Positions 22,177 to 32,549 of a DNA stretch of 64,000 bases are shown here, in pieces. How positions within the stretch are numbered: position 1 is the stretch's first letter; every line of letters begins with the position of its first letter. The position numbers were made by a program, and so were the translations under genes. The DNA comes from Circinella umbellata. Lineage: Eukaryota > Mucoromycota > Mucoromycetes > Mucorales > Lichtheimiaceae. The notes under the pieces were generated by a model. The model ran no database searches. It worked only from the letters and a program-made list of their open reading frames with translations, and was not told the DNA's origin. The stretch lies in the NCBI GenBank assembly GCA_025093555.1, contig JAIWNF010000040.1, positions 434,001 to 498,000 on the forward strand, given 5' to 3'.

Positions 22177-24276
22177 TTACTTATTTTGCTTATTGAAAAA
22201 CCTCATATTAAAACCAATTGTATCAACCTTTTGTTTATTAGCCCAACTATATTCATGCTTTACATATTCATTAGTTATACTTATGCTTGGTTTTGTATCC
22301 ACTATTTCTTTTTTTATCTCAGACTCTTTTGTTACATCTTTATCACCTATTATGACCTGTTTGATAGCCTTTTGCCTTTTAAAATAGTCTTTAGGCTGTA
22401 TTTCTTCTATGATTTGCTTATTCTTTCGTTTATTTTTATTACGTCTTCTTTTCTTTTTATGCTTTGGTATATTACTTTGTATGCTACAGTCACTGCTTTG
22501 TTCTGATTCAGATGTACTGACATCTATATATTTATGTTTCTCTGTATCCTCTGGTGGATTGTCCCAATTTATGTCTTCAGTTATTAGCTCGTCACACTTT
22601 GTTTCATTTAGTACATCTTCCCAGTTTCTACAATCTGTTGGTGCTAGTGACTTCACAGTTGACCATCCTCTATTAGTTTGCTTCGGCGGGTCATATTGTT
22701 TACTGTCCTGTATATTATGATTATTATACTTTTCCTCTTGTTTTTTCATATATTCTTCTGAATCAGCTAGTTCCTGAAGCTCTTCTGCTCTTTTATCCAT
22801 TGGTGTATATTTTTTCACACCATCTTGACCACTATTCTTAGCATATCGTATAAATGTATGCTGATCTTGGTATTCATTTTCATATTCATTTTTAAATAGA
22901 TCCTCATACATATCCATGTTTTCATAATATATAAATTTCTCTTCATAATCCTTTACATTCATTGTATATGGATTCCATATAATATGTCCTTTACGGTTTT
23001 TATCAACATATATTATATATAAACGGTTTAAAGTTGGTTCTAGCTCATATATTGATTTATTCTTATATAACATATGAGGCATATAATTACTATTCAATAT
23101 TATTGGCATATTCTTTTTTTTAGTAATTGACTTAGTAAATTTACCATTTAGTTTTAATCGTGTTCCTTCTAACATTTGGTTTAGAAATGTTAGTTTGAAA
23201 TCAGAACCTGTTTCTTCATTATACATGAAGTCATAATCATCATCCTTATAATCTGACCAATCATTTTCTTTATTCATCAGATATGCTCGATGACCACCTT
23301 GTTCTATCAAATCTATGTTATATGTCTTTCCAACATTAGATGGACCTACTATCCAGTATTGTGGTATCTTATTTTTCCCACCAAACATCGTTTCAATACC
23401 AAACATGGACCACATATATAATTTATTTCCAGGATTATTTTCCATTTGGGTATCATGGAAGTAGCTATTTAGATTTGATTTTACTGTGTCATATTTCCAT
23501 AATAATTCTGGATACATCTGTGTTGCTTTGGTCATTGTTATTGTTTTATTTATTAAATTATAACCAAGAAGTTGTTGGTGCATTTTTCTGGTCTTAATTT
23601 CATAATTTGGGTCCATGTTATAAGCAATATAATCCTTTCCTTTCATACAATAACTAATTGACTTTTGTGGGTTACCACCTGGTTTAATGTTTGGAGTAAC
23701 ACCATCGATAGTAAAAAATTTACGCGCTGTTTTAGTATCAAATCGTTCATCTAATTGTATCCATATATGCACATGTTTTTCCCCAGTTTCTGGTGCAATT
23801 TCATCACATGCAATTGCCTTTTCAATTCGGTAACCAATACATTCATGCTTTGTAAACCATTCCATTACCTGTTCTTTCGTTAAATGGAAATCCTTACAAA
23901 TATATGTGAATAGTCCCTTAGTATTTTGAAACCGGAATTCTTTATCACCCTGTGAGGTAGCCGCACTGGAAGTGTTACCATCTAACATTGCATCGGAAAA
24001 ATGAGGATTTAAGGATTTGAGGAATCTCACAAATGATCGAATTCTTCCAATGATGTTATTGCGTGATGCATCCTTCGTTGTCTTATCTACTTTAGCCTTC
24101 TTAAGGTCCTTTTCAAGTTCTGACCTTAATTGTGTAACAAGAAGATCAGACTCAATATGCTGATGATTTTCAGCAAGATGTTTTGCTCTTTCAATCAAGA
24201 GCGTCAATGTTATTCCTAAAATAGGAACAAATTCAGCCATAATGGTAATAAATGTGAGCAAATTGATTTGGTCCAT
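22177..24276 (-). CDS. rep: CRESS-type replication initiator: HUH endonuclease plus SF3 helicase (element B)
   Basis: 699 residues from MDQINLLTF at 24276; an upstream in-frame ATG at 24378 would add 34 residues. No intron or break. HUH nickase motifs in order: motif I LFTYI (122-126), motif II HVHIW with H168 and H170, motif III YCMK with the nicking tyrosine Y209 and K212. The superfamily-3 helicase follows: Walker A GPSNVGKT (311-318), Walker B ending N-E-E (353-355), motif C IILNSN (N397) and a likely arginine finger (R418). This is the organisation of Reps from CRESS-DNA viruses and related plasmids. Unlike those, the nickase is preceded by ~115 residues with a hydrophobic patch and a predicted charged helix, and the C-terminus adds ~200 residues with a basic stretch (605-620) likely to act as a nuclear signal. 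No capsid gene is nearby. Confidence 0.9.
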   Translation of the reverse strand: MDQINLLTFITIMAEFVPILGITLTLLIERAKHLAENHQHIESDLLVTQLRSELEKDLKKAKVDKTTKDASRNNIIGRIRSFVRFLKSLNPHFSDAMLDGNTSSAATSQGDKEFRFQNTKGLFTYICKDFHLTKEQVMEWFTKHECIGYRIEKAIACDEIAPETGEKHVHIWIQLDERFDTKTARKFFTIDGVTPNIKPGGNPQKSISYCMKGKDYIAYNMDPNYEIKTRKMHQQLLGYNLINKTITMTKATQMYPELLWKYDTVKSNLNSYFHDTQMENNPGNKLYMWSMFGIETMFGGKNKIPQYWIVGPSNVGKTYNIDLIEQGGHRAYLMNKENDWSDYKDDDYDFMYNEETGSDFKLTFLNQMLEGTRLKLNGKFTKSITKKKNMPIILNSNYMPHMLYKNKSIYELEPTLNRLYIIYVDKNRKGHIIWNPYTMNVKDYEEKFIYYENMDMYEDLFKNEYENEYQDQHTFIRYAKNSGQDGVKKYTPMDKRAEELQELADSEEYMKKQEEKYNNHNIQDSKQYDPPKQTNRGWSTVKSLAPTDCRNWEDVLNETKCDELITEDINWDNPPEDTEKHKYIDVSTSESEQSSDCSIQSNIPKHKKKRRRNKNKRKNKQIIEEIQPKDYFKRQKAIKQVIIGDKDVTKESEIKKEIVDTKPSISITNEYVKHEYSWANKQKVDTIGFNMRFFNKQNK

Positions 24277-25340
24277 ATTGTGTTGATAGTGTTGTGTATG
24301 TGTAGTATTAAAAAATATAACAAATAAATTTGACTTTATATTTTGAGAAGTTATTTTATATAATAAAATAAAATTCAATTTTTATTTTCAAAATTTTTAA
24401 AAGTATGCATGCCAAGACATTCATACATAAATTAATTTAATAAAAATTAATTTGGCTATACCGTTTTGCCTTGGCTATCCATCCGACTAGTGCCAATAGA
24501 TCAGAGCATAATCACTATAACCTTGACTGGTCCCCTACTCAGGTATATAACTTTATTTTTGTTTATAATCTATGATCAAATTGAAACATGCATTATTAAT
24601 AATGTATCAATCTTAGTGGAGAAAAATCAAGCAGTGCTTCAAGTAATCGAAAGAATGAAAATCGGTCAGTTTCTGGGGTCACCCTATTAGTACGTAAAGA
24701 AATGGGGACAAAGCTGATATTCTTATCAAATACTTGGATGATGATTTTGGCGTTGGAAAAGCTAATTTGAGTGGGGGGGCTACCTCGACGAGGTATGTCA
24801 GTGAAGCTAGCATTAAACTCCTTAAAACTATAAAAGATGTCTTCTGGAATCTCTTAAAAATGTCGAACGACAGTGCTCAAGAAATCTGTATTCTAGGATT
24901 CATCATAAATGGTAATAGCTTTTTTTATGGAATCGAAGGTCATGAAAATTGGATCCAATTTTTTTTATGTATTATATTTTTTATCATAAGGCACAGAATT
25001 GACAGTGAAGCTAGTAGATATTCCATCAGGGAATGCTTGTAGGTTATACACATTGGGTCCTAAGGCTTTTCCATGTACTGCTGCCACCTTTTACAAGTAT
25101 TTTATACCATTGATTACAGTAGTTTGGCAATGTAAAAGTTTGTTGAAACAGATGCTGCAAAATTTGAATGATGAGAATGTTCTTTTTGTTCCAACTATTG
25201 AAAACCCTGCACCAAAATAAACTATACCACCCTGTATCCATTCACCAAAAAAACGAGAAGTATCTACTACTACTACCACGACTACCACTACTTCATAATG
25301 GAACTCATATATACCTTTTCTATATCATCAATTTGTATTA

Positions 25341-26157
25341 AGGTGCATTCTGACTTAAACCGTCAAAATATGGGGTGGAATAAGAATTGACAAAAAATTG
25401 TCATAAATGCAGCTATGAACTTTTTGAGCCGTAATATATGTTAACTTGGGTATTCTGAAGAGATGTTACGGAACAGTTTTTAGAGAAGATTATTTCCCTT
25501 TGAGATTTGTCGCTTCAAAGTTTTGTCAAAATATGGTATTTTACTAAGTAATGCCAATATTTCGAGAAAGAGATAAGCAGTGTGTAACCTATAAAAGTGG
25601 ATGGTTTATAGTTACACAAGGTTCATACTCTAGATTATATGTAGCTCCTATCTATTTTTCTTCACTCAATAAAAAACAAATAGATATAAGAACAACAATA
25701 AAACTCGAAAAATAGTTGTTTTTAAATATTCATTGCATGTAAATACTATCATCTATACCAAAAAAGATTCCAATCTTTTCCAGGCTCTTGTTGAATAGCA
25801 ACCAAGTAAAGTTATAAGCCCATCCACCATTTTTAATAAAAAGAAATAGAACCAGGTTCTGACAGAAAATATTGGGGAAATACCAGAAATATCAAACGGT
25901 ACTATGAAACCAAGCAACAGGAAAAAGGAAAAAGAGTAGGGAAATTACTGCATATTTCTCAACATTATACACACATGCACTATCATCTCTTTTTATCCTA
26001 TTTTTTATAAAATATATAATAAATTTCTATAGTATTTCACAGACTTATCTATGGCCAGCATAATTTTGATAGTCTCATTGGTGGCAATATGATTACCCGT
26101 CGGGTGTTTAAAATATCTCAATTTTCGAAAAATGATGGTTTAAGTCAGGATGCACCT
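25341..26157. mobile_element. Non-autonomous inverted-repeat element with TA duplication
   Basis: 817 bp flanked by TA (25339-25340 and 26158-26159). The ends, 25341-25365 and the complement of 26133-26157, both read AGGTGCATYCTGACTTAAAC and match over ~25 bp with two mismatches. There is no coding capacity. TA duplication and short inverted repeats fit a Tc1/mariner-type MITE. Confidence 0.75.
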
Positions 26158-26159
26158 TA

Positions 26160-28200
26160 TTTTTACTTAAATCTTGTTTACATATTTACCTCGCGAATAT
26201 ATTTTATGTTATTGACACAGTTTTTTCTATAATTATTCCATAGAAAACCTTGATCATCGTTATTATGGATAGTGCTAAATTATTTCAATACATGAGGTTA
26301 AGCATTTATTTTTAGGTACTACAAAAATTCATTACTCGATCTAATAAGGTATCTTTAGATGACTTTTATTTTTCATGCTGTTAGTATGGCGAGCAAGCCA
26401 TATAGCATAGCAGATAAGTATATGGATTACAAATGTGCACGAACTCGAAGAATCATAGTATATGTTCAATGAGAAATATGAAAAATCAAATAAATGTACC
26501 ATATGGATCATAACCTATAAAAAAGATAATATTGTGGGTTACATGTGTTCAAAATGTACAAAAAAAAAGATTATATTATATTATATTATATTATATATAG
26601 AGTGAGAATTATTATTTATTTGAGACTAATGTTCTTGATATCATCATTCATAAAAGAATATTGTAGATGATGGGGGTAACGATTCATTGGTATCTATATA
26701 AATTAAAGAATTCAGCAAGTTTATAAGCAAACCTTCAATAAAAAGAGTTCTGACACTTATACATATTGATAATTAAAGCACCTTCGTGACCAATCACTGC
26801 ACCTGATAAATTAGTGCCATAAAAAAATGTGTTCAAGATTTTCGAGAACCACCCGAGACACATAAGATAAACAACCATGATTTCTCTCATCCAAACCATT
26901 ATTTTTCTTTTTTAGTATTATCTTATATAATGGTGGATTATCCATCTGAACACTTGGCTATTTACTACTAGTCACATAATTTTCATTATACGTAAGCAAA
27001 ATATCATAGCTTTATTCAAACCACTAAAAGGGATAAACGTAGCACATTGATCAAGTCGATAAAGTCGAAGACGAAAATAACTAGGACTAAATATTTGATT
27101 TAAGGAATTGGTATTGACAGCAATATATTCAATATTGTTAGGGAATTCATTATAGGGATGACAATGAGACTACAATACAGGTGAATCCGTCATATACCAT
27201 GTATAAACTAAGAGCTTTTTTAATAGAATGAGTCTCAAATAATACACCTGTTGTGATAATAGAGAGCTAGACAGAACGAAATTTATACTTACTAGAGTAC
27301 CAAAGTCGCTTTTTTTTCTAAATTCATCTATAATGCATAGGGCTTCATCCGCTGTAAAAATTACTAACAGATATTAAAAGTTATTAACAAAACTAACTAT
27401 ACATATACATCTTTTTTTTTGTTGTCATGAAAAAAGAACGTACAATACACTGATATCAAACATGGGTGATGATTGTATTAAAAAAACTCCCCGCATGACC
27501 TTGATCTATAGTCTCTCCACATTATATACATCCAGCCAAGTCCAATCGAACAATGGTATATTGCGTCTGTGATCAGTTCAATAACAGAGTAAGTAAAATG
27601 CATTCTTGCACGAAATAATGTTAGTTTAATAAAAATTACACTAATTACTGTAATCATTATCATATTCGTTTACCAAGTTGCGAGCATATGCCAATGATAG
27701 AGTCATGCGTATAAATATATGCAGCCAGGTTGTTACTTGATTTTTTAGATAGCCTTGCATAATCATTATAATACACATTCTGTTATATGCATAACTTACC
27801 AAGCTCCTCTTTTGACTATTTGAAAGAGAAAAAATAAATATACCAAACCCAAATGATAATCGCAAAAGGACACAAGTCCCACACTAATTCTATCAGATAA
27901 ATCTAAAAGATTAGAACAAGGGTTTGACAATAAAGTCGTAGCTGTCTAATAATTGTTTGAATAAATTGCAAACTGCTACTTTGGAAAGTTGCTAAGTCTA
28001 CTCGAACAACGGATCCATCAATATACTCTGTCGATCTCGCAAGTTTCTACTACACTTTCAAGATGAAGCCTACACACTGTGAGCGAACTCGCAGATGCAG
28101 CTTTATCTCGTAATGCAGCGTACCCTATGAGGCTCCTGGTATACCAAATTGTCATCCTTTGAATGTAAGAATTTGAAGATTCTGAGAGCTCGGGTGTCAC
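26160..28200. other. Gene-poor region
   Basis: No gene recognised on either strand. It contains a (TTATA)n microsatellite at about 26572-26600, and a weak inverted pair around TATTTGAGACT (26617 and about 27230) that could mark another decayed element. The reverse strand of 28018-28200 is open for 60 codons without recognisable homology. Confidence 0.45.
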
Positions 28201-29111
28201 TAAAAAAGGTGTACAATCAAAAAGTTGTACTTTTTAAAAGAGCGACATAACAAACAGAGTCAATGTATGAATAGCAAAAAAAAAAGTACCTTTTTTTATC
28301 TCTTTCCTATAACACTCGAACCTCAATTATCTATAAGATTACACAAATTATGTAACAGATCCTATCAGTGTCAGGAAGTGGTAGTGTGGATACTGAGTTC
28401 GACAACGAAAAGAAAAAGTAATATTCAATCCATCCAAAACACAACCTACGGAACAACTTGTTATCATAAAGCTAGATGGAATTTTTTTGGCCTCGCTGTC
28501 AACTATAAAACTACATGAAGATATCTTCACAGAAACATCTTACTCTAGAAGCTATTCTACATTATTTTTGAGGCAATTGGTATATACGAGTGTCATAGAA
28601 ATTTATAAAATACAAATTAGATAGGAATATAATATACTAAATAGCACCAAATGTTATAAAACAAAAAGATAAAAACTAATCAAAAAGATTTACAGCCAAG
28701 GCTCTGTAATAATCAATATAACTCTAAAATTAGAAAAAGGTCACTATAAAAATCGGCAATATTTTATTAAATATAAAAGCTACGTAGTAGATTATAAAGT
28801 ACAATGTATGATTTTATGTTTGGTATAAAAATAACTGATTTGGTTTCTGTTTTTGTTATATTACAAAAATCACATAACACTATTTTTCATTATATGAAAG
28901 ATAAATACGTAATATTTCTTTTGAATAACTTTTATAGAATTATTACTATTTGATTCAGTAAATATTTGGTTTTGAAAAATTATTTTGAGATATTGTGTGG
29001 AAAGATCCATCAGGTCTACGATGAAGCCATAGAACCCAATTGTACACCTTTTTTATGACTAGAATTGCGGAACTTCAAAAAGTACACCTTTTTGATTGTA
29101 CACTTTTTTTC
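28201..29111. mobile_element. Inverted-repeat element with GTGTACAATCAAAAAG ends
   Basis: 28201-28240 and the complement of 29072-29111 align over ~36 bases with few mismatches (common core GTGTACAATCAAAAAG then TGTACTTTTT). Part of the same word occurs a third time, inverted, at 29039-29056, so the true right end may be there. The interior has a 97-codon open frame (28225-28518) of no recognised family; no transposase motif seen. Confidence 0.5.
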
Positions 29112-30010
29112 GTGGTTTTGCATAAACAACATATAATAAGATATTTAAAAAAACTAACGCTTATGTTTTGTTTCGTTTTATTTTGGCAGTATGATGAGGA
29201 ATATAAATTAACTACTTATTCACCTTATTGAAATTATATGCCAAATTAAAAATAACTGTGTTGTACATGTATATTATATATCTATATCATAGAAAGAATA
29301 ATTACAACAGGATTAGAATAAAAATTATAAATAATGCGAAAGTTGATTATAAATTACTATTCATTTTCCAAGAGAAAAAAAGTAAAAATAACATAAGTGT
29401 TAGTAGAAAAAAAAAGCCATACAATACAACTATTATCAGAAAAGAGAAAAGATCAAGTAAAGATATAATACAAAATGTGTATTTTAAGATAAGCTATTTT
29501 CAAATCATATTCAGAACCGTAACAATGTATAAGTCAAAGTAGTACATATATATATTGTGTGTTTGTTATTTATGGTGGTTTCGTTAACCAAAAGTGCTAC
29601 GTACGTACATACTTATTTAGGTAAAGAGGATTTAAGTAAACGATTCTCATTATTATAGCTTCCTGATAAACAAGAATAATATGTTGAGCTATACACATAT
29701 ATGATTTTCCTATTATGAAAACCTTGTATCGAATTATCAAGTACCAAAAGTTTTTAAAAGAAAGTACCAGTACATGTTTAAGGCCCTTTTTATGATCTAT
29801 AGTGCGGTAATTTTAAAACATAGACAGGATAGTAAGGCAGGATCAATGACACGACTCCAGTATGGCACTACTTTTGGTTACTGTCAATATGTATTTTATC
29901 TTTAAGACACTTACAGTATTTTTGATTCAGCAGTGTTTCCCTAAAAACGATTTCACATACAGCTGTGTAATATCACAGTCAATCACTAAAAGCGGCCCTA
30001 GTGATAAGCT
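29112..30010. other. AT-rich noncoding stretch
   Basis: Only short, unsupported open frames. Nothing recognised. Confidence 0.4.
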
Positions 30011-30376
30011 ACGTGAAATTTTTAGTATATGCATTTATCAAATAAAGGCTGGATTCGGTTCACTAACTATTGTTTGCTTTTATGCATAAAAATATTTACT
30101 TTTCAATTTACAAACACGTCAAGAATTGTTTCGCCACTATATAATCAAGATCTATATTAAGAACTTGTTGAATTCAATATTATGAAGAAGCACAACAAAC
30201 ATTCTGCCACAGCTAACTACATAATAGAGAAAGAGCTTCTGCTGGTCATTAGTTTATTCTATGGCTACCTTATTATATGGAAGGTTTCGGTAACTTATGT
30301 TAATGAGAATGATTCTTTTTTACAAGAATTCCTACTTCTTTCTTCAATAGATCACTTTGAAACCTTTGATACATAA
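30011..30376 (+). repeat. Diverged direct copy of the sequence at about 32550-32850
   Basis: Shared words in the same order include TTTGCTTTTAGGCATAAAAA/TTTGCTTTTATGCATAAAAA, AACTTGTTGAATT, ACATTCTG and TTATTATAT. The two diverged copies flank the F-box remnant and repeat copy 3, like a pair of old direct repeats. The same material, further diverged, follows the core in copies 1 and 2. Confidence 0.45.
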
Positions 30377-30440
30377 AAATAAGAAAGTTATTTTGATTAA
30401 AAAGAACTATTTACACTACTACATTTAAGAAAAAATGTTT

Positions 30441-30960
30441 TTATTTATAAAATGAATAATTATATCGGTTGAGGATGTAAATTATGGCATTCGGGAACCG
30501 GGCATAGATGATTTGTTCGGTATTGGGATTTATGAGCCGAGGGCGAGCATGAAGAAGAAATATTTCGGTCAGTTGGTTGAAAGAAATGTTTTGGAAAAAG
30601 GTTCGTAATGAGTGCGTGAGTCGGGGTGAATGGCGGTGATGGTAGAGATCCAAATGAATGATTTGTAAGTGACGTAGCTCAGCTAAAGCAGCCAAAATTA
30701 CCTCTGTTATATGCTGTTCCCAGTATACAACACGTAGTTATCGGCATTGGGAAATGAGAGAAGCAAGAACGTTTATTACATTAATGTTTTGACGCCAGTT
30801 TCTTGATCTACCCCAAGGTACACGTATGTGGAGGAATTGGAGGGTGTTGGCGACGTAGAAAGATATTCCATTTAAGTCGTTTATGCTGATTGAAGGTGCC
30901 TGGGGAGGAGTGTGTATATCGTAGTCGAGCGAGAGCATTTGGATGGGATGGTGTGTTTGA
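30441..30960 (-). pseudogene. F-box gene copy 3, 5'-truncated, with a nonsense mutation
   Basis: The reverse strand closely matches the intact F-box gene from its LSLDYDIHTPPQ codons to the end (...RFPNAIIYIL). A CAG to TAA change after SQCR (near 30735) stops the frame. The F-box itself is absent: the match begins abruptly at the same point as in copy 2, and from there runs directly into the repeat. Codons after the stop remain open to 30441, so decay is recent compared with copy 2. Confidence 0.85.
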
Positions 30961-32480
30961 TGATGGAGGTGGGGGAGTCAAGTTATAATATTTTCAGCTA
31001 CGTACAAAGAATAGTTGGTATAAATAATGAAAAAATGTACAAGAAAAACAGTGCTTCGAGATTCATTAGAAGCAATTGCTCAAAATCAATAATTTCATAT
31101 TACAAGTATTAACAAGATATAAATTCATGGTTTTTCTTAAATATCAAGTGTAACAAAATAGATCAGCCAACACCACCACCAGCAGCATCCACAAAAATAC
31201 ATTACACCACTTTACGAGTAAAAAAAAAAAAAAATTCATAATAACATTTTATTCATTATAATAAACAATAAGCCTTCTCTTAGTTCTCAAGAAATAATAA
31301 CATAACTTGATTAACGAGAATAACCACGAGAAGGTGGAAGGCTAGCTATTCCCAAAAATGTGTGTTTGGTTTCTCCACAACCCAAAACTTTAGTGAAATT
31401 GCTCCCAACGTTCTGGAACAATACGCGCGCCAAGGCCTCTTTGTGCAAGGGAAAGGCTGTACTATCCATTGGAAAAACCAAATTAGGTAAATGCGCCGTA
31501 AAGTCCAGAACGCGAGCGCCGCGTCGTCTTGAAGGTCGCCAACCGACCGGCTCAAACAGTTCCCATGGAGATTTAAAACATTAACAGTAAAAAATATTGA
31601 TTAGTAAAATATTATTATTACTTTTACTTGACATTCATTCAACACGCACTTGTTCCCTCTCCTCATTAAAAGCTTTAAAAAAACTTGCCTTTTTGCTAAT
31701 AAACCAAGGGGTGCCACTTTGGAAAAAAAAACCTCTCAATAACGAGGTAAAGTTATGAAACAAAAGACAAGAAACCACTTCTGCCTCGTAACCATGGCAG
31801 CAGTTAGGGCTACATTGAGGGACGCAAGTCGAAGATCCGAAGAGACGAGATCTTACAATGCAGTGGTTTACCCAGTTAAGCTGCAGAATTAACTACATAA
31901 TACCCTGGAAAAGTTATGTCCTTTGTAGTTTGTGTGCTTGCCCGATTTCGAAAGGCGCGTCCAGCATCGAGCACATCCAAAAGTCCTAGGGGTGGTACGT
32001 CCCAAGCTCCGGCAAGAGTTACGTTGTTGTATCAGAAATGGCTCTCTCCGTTCTGACACGGGTTAACTCCATTCGTCCAGGAATGTTGAATTCTGAAGCG
32101 CTCTGATAAAGTCAAAAAAAACTCTATCCCCTCCGCATTCAGGAACTTCACCCACGCACCTGGGGTACATCGCTTCCAAGGACAATAGCCAGTTTAGCAT
32201 GCACAAACAAGAAAAAAATAAAACAGGAACAACACAAGTGGCAATGAAGTCCTGAGTTCCGTCAAATTCCTTTGGCCACCTAAAGCCTGGAGGGAGGTGT
32301 TAAAGAAGAAAAGAGAAAAGAAAGGAAAAAACAATTTTGGCACGCTGCGGCCATTTTTAATATCCCAGCAACTCAGCAAAATTTGTCTCACAGCAATATG
32401 CATAAATGCATTGTACTTGTTTTTGCTTCAAGACTGTCTCCCTAGAATAATTGTCAGTTGTTCCAATATCATAGTCAATC
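30961..32480 (-). repeat. Repeat module copy 3
   Basis: Nearly identical to copy 2 from about 30912 (matching 12089) through about 32480 (matching 13660), in the same orientation relative to its F-box remnant. Beyond 32480 an insertion and increasing divergence set in, with patchy similarity to copy 2 until about 32700. Differences in the core are mostly A/T-run lengths, single substitutions and a 4-base insertion in the short open frame. Confidence 0.85.
31360..31584 (+). CDS. Conserved short ORF in repeat copy 3 (unknown, frame altered at the end)
   Basis: Same MCLVSPQPK frame as copies 1 and 2 for the first 61 residues. A 4-base insertion then changes the C-terminus. The altered end argues that the frame is not under protein-level constraint here. 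Confidence 0.2.
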   Translation: MCLVSPQPKTLVKLLPTFWNNTRAKASLCKGKAVLSIGKTKLGKCAVKSRTRAPRRLEGRQPTGSNSSHGDLKH

Positions 32481-32549
32481 ATTTAAAATATTTCTACTGA
32501 TAGGCTAATTGGTTTTTGTAACTCTGAAATAATAATCTGAATTGATTTC

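Larger units (their letters stand above)
20518..24487. mobile_element. Element B: DDE-chromodomain transposase plus CRESS-type Rep
   Basis: About 4 kb inserted in the host gene. It carries two convergent genes, the transposase (20689-22167, +) and Rep (22177-24276, -), with 9 bp between their stops. Host coding sequence on both sides confines the ends to about 20500-24500. A candidate 5-bp target duplication TAGTG lies at 20513-20517 and 24488-24492. Joining the flanks with one copy keeps the host frame open for about 16 codons up to a GT donor at 24541. The proposed ends share only GTC and a nearby TAGCCA in inverted orientation. Slightly inside, 20584-20601 and 24370-24387 are exact 18-base inverted copies (AT-rich), so subterminal inverted repeats are possible. 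Base composition is AT-rich like element A. Confidence 0.65.
18271..25220 (+). pseudogene. Host gene of a Mucoromycota-type uncharacterised family, split by three insertions
   Basis: Pieces in order on the + strand: 18271-18453 (ends KVIEDVMHSFVKEWMSG), 20041-20205 plus 20289-20517 joined across a GTATGT...CAG intron (LILDIHDPYWN ... HPSEADKHWV ... WGFIKKCFNESDFY), and 24493-25220 (SGEKSSSASSNRKN, ADILIKYL, ICILGFIING, VKLVDIPSGN, stop near 25220). The order and character of these motifs match a large family that I remember from Mucoromycota genomes and cannot name; no function is known to me. The gene is broken by element A at its 5' side, the IS1595/Merlin-like remnant between the first two pieces, and element B. 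An extra frame change near 24710 (MGTK followed by ADIL one base out of phase) shows it is dead. Confidence 0.6.

Noticed and set aside
22186..22720. Hydrophobic open frames on the + strand opposite the Rep C-terminus
   Set aside because: Antisense shadow of the Lys/Asp-rich Rep tail.
24277..24378. N-terminal extension of Rep from the upstream ATG
   Set aside because: The 34 codons are low-complexity and lie in the subterminal repeat; kept only as an alternative start.
26800..27000. Coding-like reverse-strand piece near GTNLSGAVIGHEG
   Set aside because: Short, interrupted by stops on both sides and without recognisable homology.
26600..27245. Inverted pair around TATTTGAGACT as a transposon
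   Set aside because: Match of about eleven bases only, in AT-rich DNA, with no flanking duplication.
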